From JAWXTP01 sp044433415 (GTDB lineage Bacteria; Bacteroidota; Bacteroidia; Bacteroidales; Rikenellaceae): a stretch of 6,210 nt of DNA. Each line of letters opens with the position of its first letter. Positions within the stretch are counted from its first letter, which is position 1. The DNA is taken from positions 1 to 6,210 of the forward strand of contig JAWXTP010000157.1 of the NCBI GenBank assembly GCA_044433415.1, read 5' to 3'. The notes below the pieces were generated by a model. It saw only the letters and a program-made list of their open reading frames with translations. It was not told the origin of the DNA and did not search any database. The position numbers and the translations under genes are program-made. Positions 6,050 to 6,210 of this stretch are shown here, piece after piece.

Positions 6050-6202
6050 CTAATAGCTATGCTTTAACGCTTTCAAATTTTAAAGTCTCATCTTTTAATT
6101 TTATAAAATGCGCCATAGGAACCGCTATGGCTTATTTTATAAAATCAAAATCTAAGGCTTTAAAATTAGAAATCGTTTAAAGCCTAGCTATTAGAGCCTC
6201 CC
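6042..6202. repeat. 161-bp near-palindromic element (77/78-bp inverted arms)
   Basis: Left arm 6042-6118 and right arm 6125-6202 are imperfect inverted copies separated by only 6 nt (GAACCG). I count roughly a dozen substitutions and one single-base gap. Perfect blocks include CTCTAATAGCTA (6048-6059) with TAGCTATTAGAG (6185-6196), AATTTTAAAG (6076-6085) with its complement at 6158-6167, ATTTTATAAAAT (6098-6109 and 6134-6145), and GCCATAG/CTATGGC (6112-6118 with 6125-6131) closing the loop. The outer ends are GGGAatCTC and GAGccTCCC. All three minus-strand frames hit stops soon after the right end, so it is not coding there. I see no target-site duplication in the flanks, though only 8 bp of right flank is visible. 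It could be a MITE-like element, two tail-to-tail insertion-sequence ends, or a structured RNA. Confidence 0.8.
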
Positions 6203-6210
6203 TTGATTTT

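Noticed and set aside
6042..6202. 6S-like regulatory RNA
   Set aside because: It is a long hairpin of similar size, but it is paired almost end to end, without a recognisable central bubble, and no promoter is visible at the edge.

Overview
The window looks like chromosomal DNA from a Bacteroidales bacterium, most likely Prevotella- or Bacteroides-like. The reasons are the low GC content, several promoters of the Bacteroidetes sigma type (a -7 box TAnnTTTG, with a -33 TTTG/TTG about 19-20 nt upstream at two of them), A/T-rich leaders instead of classical Shine-Dalgarno sites, and gene families typical of the phylum. This is a judgement from gene content; no search was run.

Left part (1-3575): a lipoprotein of the 6-bladed beta-propeller type runs off the left edge on the minus strand. 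It has its own promoter, wedged directly after the stop codon of the next minus-strand gene. That gene is a complete AAA_14/DUF4143-type ATPase with intact Walker A, Walker B and a C-terminal nuclease-like motif. A 226-bp divergent intergenic region follows. It carries a 33-bp tandem repeat overlapping the ATPase promoter, and a separate plus-strand -7 box for a DUF5050-like propeller lipoprotein (2454-3512), which ends at a strong intrinsic terminator.

Middle (3576-5019): a convergent minus-strand gene encodes a secreted or periplasmic protein with MORN-2/YwqK-type repeats followed by an unrecognised C-terminal half.

Right part (5020-6210): no convincing intact gene, but plenty of structure. 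There is a faint, broken minus-strand open frame that resembles by eye a CAT/E2-like acyltransferase fragment, a small decayed plus-strand reading frame with an internal stop, and a very AT-rich stretch. Next comes an array of 10-bp repeats built around an 18-bp perfect inverted repeat. A strong minus-strand terminator follows, preceded in its direction of transcription by what may be the last codons of a gene. The right edge holds a 161-bp near-palindrome with two arms of about 77 bp. This part reads as an accumulation of repeats and gene remnants between transcription units.

The four solid genes do not form one operon and no pathway joins them; two are surface-type propeller lipoproteins. 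I found no defence, CRISPR or toxin system that I can support. The most unusual items are the 161-bp palindrome, the repeat/hairpin array at 5798-5950 and the 33-bp promoter repeats.
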